Shown: piece by piece, positions 38,301-46,777 of the stretch
Layout: each line of letters opens with the position of its first letter
Position numbering within the stretch: position 1 is the stretch's first letter
Assembly: GCF_033366695.1 (NCBI RefSeq)
Contig: NZ_JAOBTQ010000001.1
Location: 5,828,001 to 5,892,000 of the forward strand
DNA: 64,000 nucleotides
From: Streptomyces sp. SCL15-4
GTDB lineage: Bacteria > Actinomycetota > Actinomycetes > Streptomycetales > Streptomycetaceae
Direction of reading: 5' to 3'
The notes under the pieces: generated by a model
Told to the model about the DNA's origin: nothing
Database searches by the model: none
What the model saw: only the letters and a program-made list of their open reading frames with translations
Made by a program: the position numbers and the translations under genes

Positions 38301-38714
38301 TTAGTACCAGCCGTTGGCCTGCCAGAAGTTCCAGGCCTTGACGGGGCTGCCGTAGCGGGAGTTCATGTAGTCCAGGCCCCACTTGATCTGGGTGGCGGGG
38401 TTGGTCTTCCAGTCGGTGCCGGCGGAGGCCATCTTGGAGGCCGGCAGGGCCTGGACGAGGCCGTAGGCGCCGGAGGAGCTGTTGGTGGCGCTGGGGTTCC
38501 AGCCGCTTTCGTGCGAGACGATCTTGCTGAAGGCGTTGAACTGGGCGGCGTCCGGGATCATCTTGTGCGCGATCGCCTGGGCGGAGGAGGCCTGGGCCGG
38601 GGCGGCGTGTGCCGGGGCGGCGGTGAGTGCCATGCCGGCGGTGGCGGCGGCCACGGCGGCGGTGGTGAGGGCCTTCTTCGGGGAGGCGATGCGGCGGATG
38701 AAGGAGACGGACAC
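38301..38714 (-). CDS. Secreted small lytic transglycosylase-like protein
   Basis: This 137-residue exported protein has a signal peptide (KKALTTAAVAAATAGMALTAAPAHA) and an SLT/lysozyme-like domain. The catalytic Glu is in SHESGWNPSATNSSSGAYGLVQALPASKMASAG, with the companion block WGLDYMNSRYGSPVKAWNFWQANGWY. It cleaves or remodels peptidoglycan. The start is GTG at 38712-38714 preceded by AAGAGG. The upstream region holds no recognised riboswitch. It stands alone. Confidence 0.9.
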   Translation of the reverse strand: MSVSFIRRIASPKKALTTAAVAAATAGMALTAAPAHAAPAQASSAQAIAHKMIPDAAQFNAFSKIVSHESGWNPSATNSSSGAYGLVQALPASKMASAGTDWKTNPATQIKWGLDYMNSRYGSPVKAWNFWQANGWY

Positions 38715-39061
38715 GGATTACCTCTTGCGTCGGGGACGGGGGTGTCGCTCGTATGGGGTGGGCCGGGGTGGGTGGCTCGCATACGTCGGCGCCGCGGCCC
38801 GCTGCGGGGCTCGTGGCGCCTGGCGACGTCGTCCAGATAAGCAGGCCCGGCAGATGCCCGCAATGACCCTCTTTACTAGTGGTGGCCGGATCGGTGAGGA
38901 ATGCCGGGGATGTGGTGTGCGTCTCAATGTGCAGGTCGGAGGGGGTGCGGGGCGGGGTGAATCGGGCAAAAGGTACTACGGTGCGGGGTCGTAGGTGACG
39001 TGCGTCATGTGGGGTCCTTCACCGGCCCGCTCGCGCCGTGCGCCCGGATTCTCGCGCTGGG
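38715..39061. other. Intergenic region upstream of the transglycosylase-like gene
   Basis: About 350 bases lie between the ECF S-component stop and the transglycosylase-like gene. A tiny 10-codon frame (MTHVTYDPAP, minus strand near 39008-38976) follows GAAGGA but is too short to call. A promoter probably lies near 38830-38875. I found no c-di-AMP riboswitch core. Confidence 0.35.
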
Positions 39062-39892
39062 TCACTGTCCGGGACCCTCGAATGTGACCGCGGTCTCGAA
39101 GGCGGCTCGCCGGGTGGCCCGGCGCAGCGCGCGCAGCACCGCCGGACCGAGCGCGAGGGTGAGGACGACCGTGCACAGGGCCCGGCCCAGGTCCCAGCCG
39201 AGCGAGGTGGCCGTGCAGTACGCGACGAAACGGGCCAGGTTGGCGGCGACCGGATCGCCGGCGGTGAAGGAGATGCCCGAGGCACCGCCGCCCATGAAGG
39301 GCCAGCCGGCCAGGTTCATCACCGTGCCGTAGGCGAACGCGGCGAGGAAGCCGTAGACCGCGAGCAGCAGCAGCTCGCCGCGGCCGCGCAGCCGGACCGG
39401 GCCCGGGAGCAGGCCGGCGCCCATCGTGAACCAGCCCATCGCCAGCATCTGGAACGGCAGCCACGGCCCGACCCCGCCCGTCAGCAGGGCGGACGCGAAC
39501 ATCGTCACCGAGCCCAGAGTGAAGCCGAAGCCCGGGCCGAGCACCCGGCCGCTCAGCACCATCAGGAAGAACATCGGCTCCAGCCCCGCCGTACCGGCGC
39601 CGATCGGCCGCAGCGCCGCGCCCGTCGCCGCGAGGACGCCCAGCATGGCCACCGCCTTCGGGCCGAGGTCGGACTCCGAGATCGTCGCCGCGACCACCGC
39701 GACCAGCAGGATCAGCAGGCCCGCGAAGAGCCACGGCGCGTCCTGGGCGTGGGCGGCGAGCTGTGAGCGGGGCGGGGCGAGGAAGGGCCAGCAGAAGGCG
39801 ACCAGGCCGACGGCGCCGGTGAGGACGAGAGCGGCGAGGGAGCGCGGGCCGAGGCGGACGGCGTGCGGACGGGCGGGCCGGACGCGGCTCAT
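39062..39892 (-). CDS. ECF transporter S component (predicted cobalamin)
   Basis: This 276-residue membrane protein has about six helices with LGVLAATGAALRPIGAGTAGLEPMFFLMVLSGRVLGPGFGFTLGSVTMF and LPFQMLAMGWFTMGAGLLPG, the pattern of energy-coupling-factor S components. S components bind the vitamin and sit beside EcfT and EcfA. It is the last gene of a minus-strand operon and its ATG (39890-39892) overlaps the ATPase stop as ATGA. The cobalamin riboswitch upstream of the operon is the only clue to substrate; by itself the sequence does not prove it. Confidence 0.85.
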   Translation of the reverse strand: MSRVRPARPHAVRLGPRSLAALVLTGAVGLVAFCWPFLAPPRSQLAAHAQDAPWLFAGLLILLVAVVAATISESDLGPKAVAMLGVLAATGAALRPIGAGTAGLEPMFFLMVLSGRVLGPGFGFTLGSVTMFASALLTGGVGPWLPFQMLAMGWFTMGAGLLPGPVRLRGRGELLLLAVYGFLAAFAYGTVMNLAGWPFMGGGASGISFTAGDPVAANLARFVAYCTATSLGWDLGRALCTVVLTLALGPAVLRALRRATRRAAFETAVTFEGPGQ

Positions 39893-41571
39893 CGCAGGGC
39901 CTCGCGGACCTCGGAGACGGTCAGCCAGCGCTGCGGGGCCAGGATCTTCGTCACCTGCGGGGCGAAGGAGGGCGAGGAGACGACGATCTCCGCCATCGGG
40001 CCGTCCGCGATCACCTCGCCGTCGGCCAGCAGCACCACGCGGTGCGCCAGCTCGGCGGCCAGCTCCACGTCGTGCGTCGCCAGCACGATCGCGTGTCCCT
40101 CGGCGGCGAGAGTGCGCAGGACGGCGACCAGGCGGGCCTTCGCCGCGTAGTCCAGGCCGCGGGTCGGCTCGTCCAGCAGGAGCAGGGGCGGGCGGGCGGT
40201 CAGCACCACGGCCAGCGCGAGCGCCAGGCGCTGGCCCTCGGAGAGGTCGCGGGGGTGGGTGTCGTCGGTGATGTCCGGGAGCAGCTCGGAGACGAGGGCG
40301 CGGCAGGTGCCGGGGGCGGCCTGTGCGTCCTCGTCGGCGGCGGCGCACTCGGCCGCGACCGTGTCGGCGTAGAGGAGGTCCCGGGGGTCCTGTGGCACCA
40401 GGCCCACGTGGCGGATCAGGGTGCGGGGCGGGGTGCGGTGGGGGGTGGCGCCGCCGACGGCGACCGTGCCGGTGGTGGGGGCGAGCAGGCCGACGAGGGT
40501 GCTCAGCAGGGTGGACTTGCCGGCGCCGTTGCGGCCCATGAGGGCGATGGTCTCGCCTTCGGAGACGGTCAGGTCCACGTGGCGCAGGGCGTGGACGCCG
40601 TCCCGGTGGACGGAGAGGGAGCGGGTTCGGGCGAGGTACGGGTGGTCGTCGGGCCGGGTGGCGGCGGTGCGGCGGAACAGGGAGCGGTACCGGTGCTGCC
40701 GCGGGGCCGGGACGGGGCCGCTCACCGGCGTCGGCGCGGCACGGCGCGCGGGACCGTCGGCCAGGCGGTCGCGCAGGGGAGCCGCCCGGCGGCGGGCGTC
40801 TCTGACGGTGAGGGGCAGGGGGGTCCAGCCGGCCAGGCGGCCCAGGGCGATGACCGGGGGGTGGACGGGGGAGACCGCCATGATCTCGGAGGGGGTGCCC
40901 GTGACGGGGGCCGCGCCGGGGGACGGGAGGAGGACCATGGTGTCGGCGTACTGGATCACGCGCTCCAGGCGGTGTTCGGCCATGAGGATCGTCGTGCCGA
41001 GGTCGTGCACCAGGCGCTGGAGTACGGCCAGCACCTCTTCCGCCGCCGCCGGGTCGAGCGCGGACGTCGGCTCGTCCAGGACCAGCACCCGGGGATGCGG
41101 GGTGAGGACCGAGCCGATGGCGACCCGCTGGCGCTGCCCGCCGGACAGAGTGGCGATGGGACGGTCCCGCAGCGCGGCCAGGCCCAGCAGGTCCAGGGTC
41201 TCCTCCACGCGGCGCCGCATCACCTCCGGGGCGAGACCCAGCGACTCCATGCCGTAGGCGAGTTCGTCCTCCACGGTGTCGGTCACGAAGTGCGCCAGCG
41301 GGTCCTGGCCCACCGTGCCGACCACGTCGGCGAGTTCGCGCGGCTTGTGGGTCCGGGTGTCCCGGCCCGCCACCGTCACGCGTCCGCGCAGGGTGCCGCC
41401 GGTGAAGTGCGGGACGAGCCCGCTGACCGCGCCCAGCACGGTGGACTTGCCGACCCCGGACGGACCGGCGAGCAGCACGAGTTCGCCTTCGGGCACCTCG
41501 AAGTCGACGCCGGCGACGACGGGTCCGGCGGCGCCCTCGTACGTGACGCTCACCTCCTCGAAGCGGATCAC
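39889..41571 (-). CDS. ECF ABC transporter with two fused ATPase domains
   Basis: This 560-residue protein joins EcfA1 and EcfA2 in one chain. The first Walker A is AGPSGVGKSTVLGAV with signature LSGGQRQRVAIG and Walker B VLVLDEPTSALD. The second has ALMGRNGAGKSTLLSTL, LSEGQRLALALAVVL and LLLLDEPTRGLD. A ~70-residue Arg/Pro linker sits between. It powers vitamin uptake with EcfT and the S component. The start is GTG at 41569-41571, overlapping the EcfT stop (GTGA); translation is coupled. Confidence 0.95.
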   Translation of the reverse strand: MIRFEEVSVTYEGAAGPVVAGVDFEVPEGELVLLAGPSGVGKSTVLGAVSGLVPHFTGGTLRGRVTVAGRDTRTHKPRELADVVGTVGQDPLAHFVTDTVEDELAYGMESLGLAPEVMRRRVEETLDLLGLAALRDRPIATLSGGQRQRVAIGSVLTPHPRVLVLDEPTSALDPAAAEEVLAVLQRLVHDLGTTILMAEHRLERVIQYADTMVLLPSPGAAPVTGTPSEIMAVSPVHPPVIALGRLAGWTPLPLTVRDARRRAAPLRDRLADGPARRAAPTPVSGPVPAPRQHRYRSLFRRTAATRPDDHPYLARTRSLSVHRDGVHALRHVDLTVSEGETIALMGRNGAGKSTLLSTLVGLLAPTTGTVAVGGATPHRTPPRTLIRHVGLVPQDPRDLLYADTVAAECAAADEDAQAAPGTCRALVSELLPDITDDTHPRDLSEGQRLALALAVVLTARPPLLLLDEPTRGLDYAAKARLVAVLRTLAAEGHAIVLATHDVELAAELAHRVVLLADGEVIADGPMAEIVVSSPSFAPQVTKILAPQRWLTVSEVREALR

Positions 41572-42740
41572 GACGGCTCCCTGGGAGTGACGAAGGCGGG
41601 CAGCAGGGCGAGCAGGACGGCCGCGGCGGGCCAGAGCGGGAGGGCGGGGGCGACGAGCGGGACGACACCGGGATGCAGGGCCTCGGGGTCGCGGACCGAG
41701 GCCAGCGTCAGCAGCGCGGCCACGGCGGCGCCGGAGCCGGCGACCAGCCAGGCGTGCGCTCCCCACGGGTCGGGACGGTACCGGGTGCGCGGGGAGCGCC
41801 GGCCGCCCAGCCGCAGTCCGGCGAGCGCGGCGAGGACTCCGGCGAGCAGGACGGGAAGCCCGTAGGCGCCGCCTTCGGCGGTCAGCAGCCCGTACGTGCC
41901 CGCGCACACGCCGAGCAGGCCGCCGAGGGTGAGGCCGGCGGTGGTACGGCGGACGGGGACGGAGACCTCGGCGGTACGGCCGTAGCCGCGGGCCTCCATC
42001 GCGGCGGCGAGCGCGACCGAGCGCTCCAACGCGCCCTCCAGGACGGGCAGTCCGACCTGGACCAGGCCCCGCAGGCCCCGGTCGGGACGGCCGCGCAGGC
42101 GGCGGGCCGCGCGCAGGCGGCGGACGTCGGCGATCAGGTGCGGCGCGAAGGTGAGCGCGACGACCACGGCCACGCCCGTCTCGTACAGCGCGCCGGGCAG
42201 CGACTTGAGCAGACGGGCCGGGCTGGCGAGGGCGTTCGCGGCGCCGACGCAGACGAGGAGGGTGGCGAGCTTCAGGCCGTCGTACGCGGCGAAGAGCACG
42301 GCCTCGGCGGTCACCCTGCCGCCGAGCCGGATGCCCTGCGCCCAGTGGGGGAGGGGGACCTCGGGGAGGGTGAGGAGGGTGTGCGTGCCGGGGATGGGGG
42401 AGCCGAGCGCCACCGCGAACAGGACGCGGACGAGGACGACGGCGAGGGCGAGGCGGACGAAGGCGGTGTAGGAGCGGGCCCAGGGAGCGGAGGATCGGTG
42501 CGTCGCCACGACGTAGCCGGAGGCCGCGAGGAGGAGGGCGAGGAGGAGCGGGTTGGTGGTACGGGTCGCCGCGACGCCGAGGGATATCGCCCAGAGCCAC
42601 CAGGCACCGGGGTGGAGGGCGGGACGGAACCGGGACGGCGTGGCGCGTGGCGGACGGTGCCGCGGCTGCCCGCAGGCGCGGGGAACCGCGCGGGCGGCCA
42701 GGGCGTGGCCGCCCGACGGGCCCGGCTCAGCCGGACGCAT
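41568..42740 (-). CDS. ECF transporter transmembrane protein EcfT
   Basis: This 390-residue membrane protein has the EcfT landmark AAAMEARGYGRT near residue 240, the A-R-G motif that couples to the ATPases. Related text lies around GALERSVALAAAMEARG and LTFAPHLIADVRRLRAARRLRG. More helices follow than in the minimal EcfT, in a C-terminal 130-residue extension. The ATG at 42738-42740 overlaps the preceding gene by 14 bases. The open frame upstream (to 42854) is antisense-like. Confidence 0.93.
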   Translation of the reverse strand: MRPAEPGPSGGHALAARAVPRACGQPRHRPPRATPSRFRPALHPGAWWLWAISLGVAATRTTNPLLLALLLAASGYVVATHRSSAPWARSYTAFVRLALAVVLVRVLFAVALGSPIPGTHTLLTLPEVPLPHWAQGIRLGGRVTAEAVLFAAYDGLKLATLLVCVGAANALASPARLLKSLPGALYETGVAVVVALTFAPHLIADVRRLRAARRLRGRPDRGLRGLVQVGLPVLEGALERSVALAAAMEARGYGRTAEVSVPVRRTTAGLTLGGLLGVCAGTYGLLTAEGGAYGLPVLLAGVLAALAGLRLGGRRSPRTRYRPDPWGAHAWLVAGSGAAVAALLTLASVRDPEALHPGVVPLVAPALPLWPAAAVLLALLPAFVTPREPS

Positions 42741-43383
42741 CGCGCCGCCGCCGGGACCGCCATATCGCCGCGCCCGCCAGCAGGGCCACCACGCCCGCGC
42801 CGATCGGCAGGCCCAGGGACGGGCCGGAGCCGGACGAGCCGGACTCGGACGCACCGGACTCGGCGGCGGGCTTGCCGCCGGTGGAGACCTGCTCGCCGCA
42901 GCCCGTGCGCGGATAGCCCGCGATGGCGCACAGCAGGGCGTTGGTGTCGTAGCGCAGGGGTCCCGCCACCGCGGCGAGGGCGTCCGCGCCGGACGCGTCG
43001 GACGGCACCCGCGCGCACGCGGTCCGCCGGCCCGGCGGGACCTCGCCGGACGGCGCGTCCGCGCGCGTGCCGAAGTCGAGGACGAGGGCCACCCGCTTGG
43101 ACCCGGGCTTCGCCGGCGTGTCCGCGCAGATCGTGCCGAAGTCCGCCGTGCCGCGCGGCCGGTTCGCGTCCGCGGAGTCCGCGCTCACGGTGAACCGGAA
43201 CCCCTGGACCGTACCGTCGTCGGGCCGGACGGAGGCCGGGCCCTGGGTCGCGTACGTCCAGTGGCCGCCGGTGCGCTCCCAGAAGGACCAGTAGCGGTAG
43301 CCGGCCGCGCCGGCCCGCCCGGCGCAGGCGAGGAGCAGCAGCGCGGCGGCGAGCACCGGCACGGCACGGCGGACGGCGGTCAC
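42727..43383 (-). CDS. SCO2322 family exported protein
   Basis: This 218-residue protein has a signal peptide (VLAAALLLLACAGRAGAA), a ~150-residue beta-rich domain and a C-terminal membrane anchor (LGLPIGAGVVALLAGAAIW) followed by RSRRRRD. The domain opens AGYRYWSFWERTGGHWTYATQGPASVRPDDGTVQGFRF. That looks like a DUF4430-type module, which in transcobalamin forms the second half of the B12 site; this is inference. Four cysteines may pair. Start GTG at 43381-43383 overlaps the upstream stop (GTGA). Likely surface-exposed partner of the barrel protein. Confidence 0.85.
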   Translation of the reverse strand: MTAVRRAVPVLAAALLLLACAGRAGAAGYRYWSFWERTGGHWTYATQGPASVRPDDGTVQGFRFTVSADSADANRPRGTADFGTICADTPAKPGSKRVALVLDFGTRADAPSGEVPPGRRTACARVPSDASGADALAAVAGPLRYDTNALLCAIAGYPRTGCGEQVSTGGKPAAESGASESGSSGSGPSLGLPIGAGVVALLAGAAIWRSRRRRDASG

Positions 43384-44579
43384 GGCTGCTGCTTCTTCCG
43401 GCCGCTGATCAGGAAGCCGACACCGATGCTGGCGACCAGGCAGACGCCGAAGATCCACCAGCCCCGGTTCCCGGAGTCCTCCTTCTCCTCCTGCTGCCGG
43501 CCGGAGGTGTCCATCCGCGGGGCCGGGCCCAGCGCGTTCAGGGAGCCGACCAGGCTGGTGCCGTTGAAGTCGCCCGGCTGCTCGCCGAGGGCGTGGGCGG
43601 CGAGGATCAGCTGGGCGTAGGCGGCCGGACCGCTCTGCTTCGCCCACGGGCCGGCGTTCTTCTCCAGCCAGGCGTACGCCTTGCGGGCCGGCCCGACGCG
43701 ACCGTCCGCGGCGAGCGCGACGACGGCGTCCGCGGTGTTGCCGAAGTCGGGCTGGTCCTTGGCGCCGGGCAGGGTGGAGTCGAGGTGGCCGGACTTGGCG
43801 ACGGCCGCCGCGAGGTAGGCGCCGGCGTTGTCGGCGACCTGGGTGCGCGAGGCCGCCTCGACGCAGGTGTCCTTCGCGGGGGCCTTGCCGGCACGGGCGA
43901 CGAAGCCCTTGCCGAGCGCGCCGAGCAGACCGGCCGCGGTGGCGTCGGCGTTGGGCAGCAACTCGCCCTTCTTGTCCGGCTGGAAGGCGAGGGCGCCACC
44001 GCCGTCCTGGTCGCAGGGAACGGACCAGGCGGGAAGGGCGTCGTAGGGGGACTTGCCGGAGACGCGGACGGACGCCGGGTCGGTGCCGGCGGCGGCGAGC
44101 GCGCCGATGACGACGGAGGTGGAGTTGGTGTCGCTGGGGTCGCCCGGGTAGTAGCTCCAGCCGCCGTCCTTGTTCTGGACGGACTTCAGCCATCCCACGG
44201 CCTTCTCCACCGCACCGCCGTGCCCGCCGGCCGCGGCGAGCGCCTGGACGGCGGCGGCCGTGCTGTTGGTGTCCGGCTTCGGCTTGTCGTCGCAGGGCTT
44301 CTCCGGAGCGGCCCGGAACGCGGCGAAGGAGCCGTTCGCGCACTGCTGGCCGGTGAGCCAGTCCACGGCGGCGGAGGCGGGCCGGTAGCCGAGCGTCCGC
44401 TGCGCGACCAGCGTCAGGGACTGCCGCCACACGCCGTCGTACGTCGGGTCCTCCTTGCCGTACAGCCCGGCGGGGGCCGCGGTCTTCGGGGACGGGGACG
44501 GGTCGGCGGCCGTGGCGGGCGCGGCGGCGGCCAGCACGCCTACGGCGGCGAGAGCCGCGGCACTGCGGCGGACGTTCAT
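43380..44579 (-). CDS. Secreted prenyltransferase-like alpha/alpha-barrel protein
   Basis: This 399-residue protein has a signal peptide (SAAALAAVGVLAAAAPATA). An (alpha/alpha)6-barrel of the prenyltransferase/squalene-cyclase repeat type follows, with repeats VDWLTGQQCANGSFAAF, VGWLKSVQNKDGGWSYYPGD, ANSTSVV-like and AYAQLILAAHAL. The end has a membrane anchor (WWIFGVCLVASIGVGFLIS) and a Lys-rich tail. It lacks an obvious catalytic DxDD. Transcobalamin and intrinsic factor share this barrel, and the B12 riboswitch directly upstream suggests a vitamin-capture role; not proven. The ATG at 44577-44579 follows GGAGAGG. Confidence 0.85.
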   Translation of the reverse strand: MNVRRSAAALAAVGVLAAAAPATAADPSPSPKTAAPAGLYGKEDPTYDGVWRQSLTLVAQRTLGYRPASAAVDWLTGQQCANGSFAAFRAAPEKPCDDKPKPDTNSTAAAVQALAAAGGHGGAVEKAVGWLKSVQNKDGGWSYYPGDPSDTNSTSVVIGALAAAGTDPASVRVSGKSPYDALPAWSVPCDQDGGGALAFQPDKKGELLPNADATAAGLLGALGKGFVARAGKAPAKDTCVEAASRTQVADNAGAYLAAAVAKSGHLDSTLPGAKDQPDFGNTADAVVALAADGRVGPARKAYAWLEKNAGPWAKQSGPAAYAQLILAAHALGEQPGDFNGTSLVGSLNALGPAPRMDTSGRQQEEKEDSGNRGWWIFGVCLVASIGVGFLISGRKKQQP

Positions 44580-44594
44580 GGTCGGCGACTGCCT

Positions 44595-44830
44595 CTCCTG
44601 CGGGGAGCCGGACGGCGCGGGTGACATCCCGGGCGGCTCGGCTCCGTCGAACTCGACGGTGCCGTGCGCGGCGGACCACCGGCGCACGCGAGCCGTCAAC
44701 GACCCGGCGAAGGCGTCCCGCCCGCTCCGGACAGGCCGGTGACGCGGCGAAGACACCGCCGGAATTGCACCGGCTTCCTCCCGTACGGGTGTGACGACCC
44801 CGCCACTTTACCGGCCGCCCCGCGGCGGTC
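44595..44830 (-). ncRNA. Cobalamin (B12) riboswitch
   Basis: On the minus strand, GGGAGGAAGCCGGTGCAATTCC (read in two parts at 44782-44761) followed by GGCGGTGTC matches the conserved core of B12 riboswitches. In the Streptomyces form, GCCGGTGCAATTCCGGCG is close to the core. It lies just upstream of the five-gene ECF operon. A candidate platform pairs GGAGCCG with CGGCTCC close to the GGAGAGG ribosome site. The exact ends are estimates. Confidence 0.82.
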
Positions 44831-44854
44831 CGCGGGGGCCGTGCGCCCGGCGCC

Positions 44855-44912
44855 AGGGGCCTGTCCGACATTTCCCGTCTGCCGCGCGACGCGAATGGTC
44901 AGACAGTCCCTA
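44855..44912. repeat. Dispersed inverted-repeat element, copy 2
   Basis: It opens AGGGGCCTGTCCGACATTT and closes GTCAGACAGTCCCTAG. These ends match copy 1 at 32807-32873 with a few changes, and the orientation is the same. The last CTA on the plus strand is the TAG stop of the ATP-grasp-like gene. Confidence 0.75.
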
Positions 44913-45941
44913 GGCCGCGTGGGTGCGGGGCGCCGGGTGGACCGTGGCCGTGAGGTGACGGGCCATGGCGCGCAGGGTGCGGACGCACTGGGCCGGGGTG
45001 TCGGCCGTGGCCACCCAGTGGGCGAGGCGGTCGGCGGGGCCGGCGTGCGGGGCCGCCGTCACCGGGGCGCCGGCGCGGGCGGTGAGGACCATGCGCTCGG
45101 CGGACGGCTCGTGCGCGGCGGCGGGGTCCAGGCACAGGTGGGTGAGGCGGCCGGTCACGGCCGGATAGGCGAACTGGACGGCCGCCGCCCGCTGCCGGGT
45201 CGGCGTGACGTCCGGGAGCCCGCCGGTGGCCAGCGTCGCGGCGGCCCCGGCCAGATCGACGCCGGTGGCCCGTTCCACCAGCAGCGGGATCAGGTCGCCG
45301 GGCGGATGCGGGACGACGTCCAGGACGCGGGGGCCGCGCGCGGTCAGCCGTACCGTGATGTGCGCGACGGTGTGGGTCAGTCCGAGGGCGCGTACGGCCC
45401 GTTCCACGCACTGGCGCAGGAAGCGGTTGTGCAACAGGCCGTCGTGGGCGTGGACGCTGTGCCGCAGCGGGCGGCGGGCGGGCGGCGGGCCCGGGGTCGT
45501 ACGGGTCAGCGCGACGATGCGGACCTCGTCGTCCAGGACGACGGTCTCGGCCGACACCACCTCCTCCCCGGTGTCCCCCGGGCCCGCCGTCGGCACCCGG
45601 TGCCGGTCCAGCAGGGCTCGTAACGCCGGCGGATCGGCGCAGGTCACGGCCGTCTCGTACGGCAGGCCCGGTAAGCCCAGCCGGGCGGCGAGGCACGCGG
45701 CCGCGGGCAGGTACCGCGAGGACCAGGTCAGTACGCCGCCGACCGGATGTCCCCGTAACGCCCCGGCCGTCCCCTCCTCGGCCGGGTCCGCCGCCAGGTG
45801 CGCGGCCAGATACGGGCGGGCCCAGGAAGCGGGCGGGGACGGGTCGACCAGGAGGACCGGGTGGGCGGCGGCGACGCGCGCCAGCGGGAACTCGCCGCAG
45901 ACGTCCCGGCCGGCCCCGAGGAGCACGACGGGCTGGGCCAT
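44910..45941 (-). CDS. Degenerate ATP-grasp-like protein
   Basis: This 343-residue protein keeps the N-terminal preATP-grasp lobe (GVLTWSSRYLPAAACLAARLGLPGLPYE, LRALLDRHRVPTAG) and the C-terminal lobe (HITVRLTARGPRVLDVVPHPPGDLIPLLVERATG). The ~60 residues between HRVP and the next block that should hold the ATP-binding lysines are missing. The usual E-V-N metal residues are D-V-V. It therefore probably cannot ligate and may act as a binding or regulatory protein. ATG at 45939-45941 follows GAGGAAGG. Its stop is inside the repeat. The neighbouring B12 operon lies 330 bases away on the same strand. Confidence 0.8.
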   Translation of the reverse strand: MAQPVVLLGAGRDVCGEFPLARVAAAHPVLLVDPSPPASWARPYLAAHLAADPAEEGTAGALRGHPVGGVLTWSSRYLPAAACLAARLGLPGLPYETAVTCADPPALRALLDRHRVPTAGPGDTGEEVVSAETVVLDDEVRIVALTRTTPGPPPARRPLRHSVHAHDGLLHNRFLRQCVERAVRALGLTHTVAHITVRLTARGPRVLDVVPHPPGDLIPLLVERATGVDLAGAAATLATGGLPDVTPTRQRAAAVQFAYPAVTGRLTHLCLDPAAAHEPSAERMVLTARAGAPVTAAPHAGPADRLAHWVATADTPAQCVRTLRAMARHLTATVHPAPRTHAA

Positions 45942-46183
45942 GGGCCTGGACCTTCCTCGGGGCGAAGGCGATCAGGAGCGCCCCGGGTGCCGCTCCCCCA
46001 TAGGCGGCACCCGAGGCGGGTCGGATCTTGCTCTCCGTGCAGTGATCCTCACCCACCGCGCCTCGGACTGTCAACGATAGCTGCGTAATTAGGCAGGGAG
46101 CCTTGTCAGATCTGGTCGCCGAGGAGGCAAGCTAGTAGCCTCGCGCGCAGCCGGCGAACGGAAAGACACGCAGGGGGGACTCG

Positions 46184-46777
46184 GTGAGTGACGCCTACGT
46201 CGCGCTGGCCGAAGTGCTGGACCGGCTCGGCGAGCTGACCGGACGGCCCGGCCGCCTGCCGGAGGCCCTGGACGTGGCCGGCCTCTCCTACCGCACCGGC
46301 ATTCCCGTGGGCGTCGTCGTCGACCTCCTCTCCGGCGGCCGGGCCGGCGAGACCGACCTCGCCCACCGGGTGCGCCAGCGGCTGGACTTCATCCGGGAGA
46401 CCCGGCGCCGCCCGGACGGCAAGCGGTACTCGCTGGACGAACTGGCCCGGATCGCCGGAACCAGCAGGCAGTGGCTGAGCGAGTGGCGCAAGAGCGGCAT
46501 GCCCAGCCTGGAACACGCCGACCGGCTGCGCCGCTTCTTCGGCCTGCCCGCCGGCTTCTTCACGGCCGACGAACCGGAGGCGCTGTTCGAGGCGCTGCAA
46601 CCGGTGCTCCAGAGCCTGGAGGCCGAGGCCGACCCGCTGCTGCGGCTGCGCGAGAGCGGCCTGATCCGGCTCGCCGCCCGGGCCCCGCAGATGAACGCCC
46701 GGCAGCTCGCCACCCTGGCCGACCTGGCCGAGATGATCATCGCCTCGGAGCGGGCGGGGGACAGCGGGCGTGCCTGA
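46184..46777 (+). CDS. XRE-type helix-turn-helix regulator
   Basis: This 197-residue protein has a Cro/XRE domain at about 85-130: RYSLDELARIAGTSRQWLSEWRKSGMPSLEHADRLRRFF. The N terminus (LAEVLDRLGELTG) is a helical dimer region and the C terminus may sense a partner (LATLADLAEMII). It starts with GTG at 46184 and overlaps the next gene by eight bases, so the two are made together. In Streptomyces this regulator commonly precedes an ImmA-like protein and a multi-pass membrane protein. It may repress its own operon. Confidence 0.88.
   Translation: MSDAYVALAEVLDRLGELTGRPGRLPEALDVAGLSYRTGIPVGVVVDLLSGGRAGETDLAHRVRQRLDFIRETRRRPDGKRYSLDELARIAGTSRQWLSEWRKSGMPSLEHADRLRRFFGLPAGFFTADEPEALFEALQPVLQSLEAEADPLLRLRESGLIRLAARAPQMNARQLATLADLAEMIIASERAGDSGRA

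Noticed and set aside
38715..38880. c-di-AMP (ydaO) riboswitch before the transglycosylase-like gene
   Set aside because: The known core words were not found on either strand.
38976..39008. Ten-codon frame MTHVTYDPAP with a good ribosome site
   Set aside because: Too short to defend and not evidently a leader peptide; noted in the intergenic entry only.
32807..44912. The two dispersed repeats as insertion-sequence ends bounding a composite transposon
   Set aside because: Both copies are in the same orientation, are about 60 bases long, and no transposase or target duplication lies between or beside them.
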